DNA of 11,048 nucleotides from Monoraphidium neglectum. Its lineage: Eukaryota; Chlorophyta; Chlorophyceae; Sphaeropleales; Selenastraceae. The translations under genes were made by a program, and so were the position numbers. Shown here one piece after another: positions 8,742 to 11,048 of this stretch. The notes under the pieces are model-generated. The model saw only the letters and a program-made list of their open reading frames with translations, was not told where the DNA came from and did not search any database. Each line of letters opens with the position of its first letter. The stretch's first letter is position 1. Location: positions 1 through 11,048 of the forward strand of contig NW_014011647.1 of assembly GCF_000611645.1 (NCBI RefSeq), read 5' to 3'.

Positions 8742-10587
8742 AGGAGGCTTTCCACTGCTACAGCGACTTCGGATCGCGAGATCTCTCTGCATAAAATCTG
8801 AAATGGGCATACCGTACAGGTCTTCATCATAGGAAACATCAAACAATACGATCGGGTGTGTATGCGCGCAACAAATCATAAATGTGTCACCTTTGGGTCC
8901 GGCACGGTGCATCCGGCACCGGGTGCTGCTGCGACCGGCCACCAGGACTGGAGTGCTCATAATCCGGCACACCCGCTCATGCACATGCATGGCTGTCTGA
9001 GGCGTGCGGCCACTTGCTGGCACAGCAAACATCTGTGCTGAGCCCCTTTTCCCTGCTCACATACTTCTGCATTGAGCAGCAGGATCGTTTGGAAACACAG
9101 TTACTGTAGCACCGGTTCAGGTGGATGCCAATGCCGACAGCCGCTACGCAAGACTCAATGGCAGGCGCACAGAAGGGAACAGGGGGATCAGGCCCCCTGC
9201 TCTGGCAGTCGCATAGCCGAAATTCAAGGAACTGTTAAGAGGGCAGGGCCAGTGCAAGGGGCCCGCGGTAATCGATGGTGGGTGCAGGGAACAAGGATGT
9301 GGGCGCCCCTGCATCGCTCAGCACCCAGGACATCATCAAGAGCAGTGGCAGCCAAGCAGGGCAATACCCAATTACGGTATTTCTAGTAATGAGGGGCTCC
9401 CAGGCTTGGCGGTATGGCGGGATGCGTGCGCAACGGCGGCTCCGCACTGATCAGCGCCTGCAGCTTCCCAAGGCGGCCAGGTCAGAGAGGTTGATCAGCC
9501 CTTAGACGGGTGGAAAATTCCAAATCAAGGAAAGGACAGCAGAAGCTGTTGATGGGGCGGGTGCTGAAACAAGCACTGATGCCTCGGCAGGAAGCCGACG
9601 TCAAAACACATCGTGGCATGCACGAGGCTGGCTGCATCGGCCAGCTGGGAGGTGGCTCAGAGTGGCACCAGCCACATGCAGAGGTGTGACAGACACAGGA
9701 ACACGCTCAGACAGGGCGCGCATGCATGTCATGAACCCTCAAGCCTGTCAAATCGAGGCCCGTGGCGGTGCGACGCGAGCACAGCGCTGATGCGGGCAAC
9801 CGTCGCGCGAGCTGGCTGCTGCTCATCAGGCCGTGAGCTGGGATGACCGATGGACCAAGTGAGGGCGGGGGAGGCACGGGCATGTCCCAATATTTGGTCA
9901 GACAGAGGCGCGTCCAAAGTTTGGAGGTTGGCGTTGTGTGTGCATGCGCAAGCACTCAAAGTGTGTGAGAGTCCCTCATCGCCATGCATGCTGGCGGTAA
10001 GGAATGGTGCACTTGGCTGGACGCAGCCTTGTGATCGTGTGCGCGCAAGCGTGCGTGGGTGTACACGCGCAGGTTGTTGATGCCATGCAAGCCAAGTGCA
10101 TGCTCTTGCAGGGCCCTTTGGCACATCGGTGCAGGCCATTGAATGGAAGTGATGAAGCAGATGCGAAGTGCATGGTGCACGCGCCCTGCAATGCCACAAA
10201 CAAATTCAAATGCTGCAGTGAGGAGGCCACGCAGCAGACGGCAGCAGCACCCACGGAGGTGCACCCCTCCTGCTCGTGCTCTTGCACCCCCAATCCCGCA
10301 CGGCAGCCCCCGCCTGCACCAAAGCTGCGCGCAGGTGCGCTGCGCAGCAACAGCGCGGTGGGGGCGCAAAGTCAAGCATGTTCTTAATGGGACATATTAA
10401 AGGACCAGAGGCACGCACGCAGTGCATTGAATGCATCAGGCAGCTGCCGCACAGGGCTGCCGAGCCCGAGCCTGCACTGCGCGCAACGGGCCAACTCTGC
10501 CAGCCCCTTCCTGACACGCGGGTGCGACGAGGGCTGGTCTGTTGAGCCACATGGGCACCATATCAGCAGGCGGAGCTGCTCTCACAA
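8742..10587. other. Long non-genic stretch between the gluconokinase gene and the right-edge gene
   Basis: The first part (8742 to about 9032) contains the gluconokinase promoter and leader. The right part should include the 3' untranslated region of the minus-strand gene ending at 10588. I see no conserved motif, tRNA, transposase or terminal inverted repeats. The several open frames of 60-156 codons on both strands are rich in Cys, His and Arg and unlike any family I know. I found no TTACA (minus-strand TGTAA) between about 10000 and 10587, so the polyadenylation site of the right-edge gene is not identified. Confidence 0.5.
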
Positions 10588-10698
10588 TTATCTCCTCCAG
10601 TTGAAGTAGCCAGTGGGGGTGACGACAGCAGCAAAGTGCTCGGCGCCGGTCTTGGCGGCGCGAGGCGTGTCTTTGCCGGTCTTATCATCGACGGCGAT
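10588..10698 (-). CDS. Probable last exon of an unrecognised gene (partial)
   Basis: After the acceptor CCACGCAG at 10706-10699, the minus strand is open for 36 codons to TAA at 10590-10588. Codons are strongly C/G-ending like the real exons. The encoded tail starts IAVDDKTGK, is rich in Lys and Ala, and ends TPTGYFNWRR. I do not recognise the family. A compatible upstream exon may lie at 11048-10984: its frame reads through HGAPADALDAAVAK to a GT at 10983-10982, phase 0, which would give a 285-base intron in the size range seen here. That donor (AAG|GTTGTG) is weak, so the junction is uncertain. The gene continues beyond the window if this reading is right. Confidence 0.55.
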   Translation of the reverse strand: MAVDDKTGKDTPRAAKTGAEHFAAVVTPTGYFNWRR

Positions 10699-10741
10699 CT
10701 GCGTGGATGTTGGGTGCGCAGAGGGAATGGGTTATGCAAGA

Positions 10742-10775
10742 GTGTATGTGTGTGTATGTGTGCGTGCGTATGCGC
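10742..10775. repeat. (TG)n array, CA on the sense strand of the putative last intron
   Basis: A run of TG dinucleotides with interspersed TATG, CGTG and CGTA steps. It lies inside the proposed intron of the right-edge minus-strand gene, about 45 bases before the acceptor, so the pre-mRNA would carry a CA-rich array there. Confidence 0.8.
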
Positions 10776-10795
10776 ACAATTCAAATTGGGAGATA

Positions 10796-10822
10796 GGGTG
10801 GGAGGAAGGGGGGCAGGGAGGG
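10796..10822 (+). repeat. G-quadruplex-type G-run cluster
   Basis: The plus strand has G3, G3, G6, G3 and G3 runs with loops of one to five bases, satisfying the usual G3+N1-7 pattern. It is part of a longer purine-rich stretch at about 10789-10841. For the right-edge minus-strand gene this is a C/T-rich intronic tract. Confidence 0.75.
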
Positions 10823-11014
10823 AGGATTAAGAGATGGGGGGAGTTTGCTCCGCAGCAGCTGGGGCAGGGGGGCAACATGAGAAGTTTGATGTGTGCATGC
10901 CATTCGCAATGCTTTGCACTGCATCTCTTTCACCAGCCAAAGAGACGGCGAGCACAGCTGATTCCCCTCCCAAACCACACAACCTTCGCTACGGCCGCGT
11001 CCAGAGCGTCGGCG

Positions 11015-11048
11015 GGCGCGCCATGCAGGCCGGCGCGCCATGCAGGCC
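11015..11048. repeat. 17-bp tandem duplication at the window end
   Basis: The 17-base unit GGCGCGCCATGCAGGCC is present twice without change, at 11015-11031 and 11032-11048, ending exactly at the last base of the window. Each unit starts with the palindrome GGCGCGCC. It overlaps the possible upstream exon of the right-edge gene, and 17 is not a multiple of three, so copy number would shift a reading frame through it. Confidence 0.9.

Noticed and set aside
8742..9032. 97-codon in-frame extension upstream of the gluconokinase ATG, containing a transit-peptide-like piece starting MSTPVLVAGR
   Set aside because: Codons are not exon-like, an acidic stretch (DVSYDEDL) follows, and the family normally begins a few residues before Walker A. 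It is kept only as an alternative start.
9072..10550. Several open frames of 70-156 codons on both strands (for example minus 9729-10199)
   Set aside because: They overlap each other in many frames, are Cys/His/Arg-rich and have no domains. They fit chance frames in moderately GC-rich intergenic DNA.
1..11048. tRNA genes, CRISPR arrays, transposases, terminal inverted repeats or defence systems
   Set aside because: I looked for T-loop motifs, regularly spaced repeats and mobile-element motifs and found none.

Overview
The window reads as nuclear DNA of a green alga (Chlorophyta, probably Chlorophyceae-like). The evidence is spliced genes with GT-AG introns of about 140-380 bases, GC-rich third codon positions in exons against a less GC-rich background, Ala/Gln-rich low-complexity inserts in proteins, abundant (CA)n/(TG)n arrays, TGTAA pentamers downstream of genes, and an animal-type Rh channel gene of the kind known from Chlamydomonas. 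No bacterial, organellar, viral or mobile-element gene was recognised.

Layout. (1) 1-952: a (TG)n microsatellite, then sequence without a recognisable gene. (2) 953-2996, plus strand: a two-exon gene for a 607-residue protein with an Ala/Leu-rich, probably armadillo/HEAT-like body, a CAG-encoded Gln-rich linker and a MYND zinc finger near the C-terminus. (3) 2997-4105: 3' flank and intergenic/promoter DNA. (4) 4106-6570, plus strand: a five-exon gene for a 424-residue Rh-family NH3/CO2 channel. Every splice junction restores family-conserved sequence. (5) 6571-7395: convergent intergenic space. (6) 8741-7396, minus strand: a four-exon gene for a 246-residue gluconokinase (GntK family). Its splice junctions also restore family motifs. 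(7) 8742-10587: no recognisable gene. (8) 10698-10588, minus strand: a probable last exon of an unrecognised gene, with a possible upstream exon running off the right edge, where a 17-bp tandem duplication sits.

The genes do not form an operon or an obvious pathway. They are independent eukaryotic transcription units: the Rh channel (NH3/CO2 movement across a membrane) and gluconokinase (feeding gluconate into the oxidative pentose phosphate pathway) are convergent neighbours, and the MYND protein is probably a scaffold of unknown role.

Most interesting points. The gluconokinase P-loop carries four cysteines (C6, C8, C11, C13), including a CGPC tetrapeptide inside Walker A, and the enzyme has a roughly 70-residue Ala/Pro/Ser-rich insert. 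Intron 2 of the Rh gene is 264 bases, divisible by three and free of in-frame stops. Introns in three of the four genes carry C-rich sense-strand tracts with G-quadruplex potential on the template strand. In two of those introns the C tract is followed by a CA-rich array before a CGCAG acceptor.
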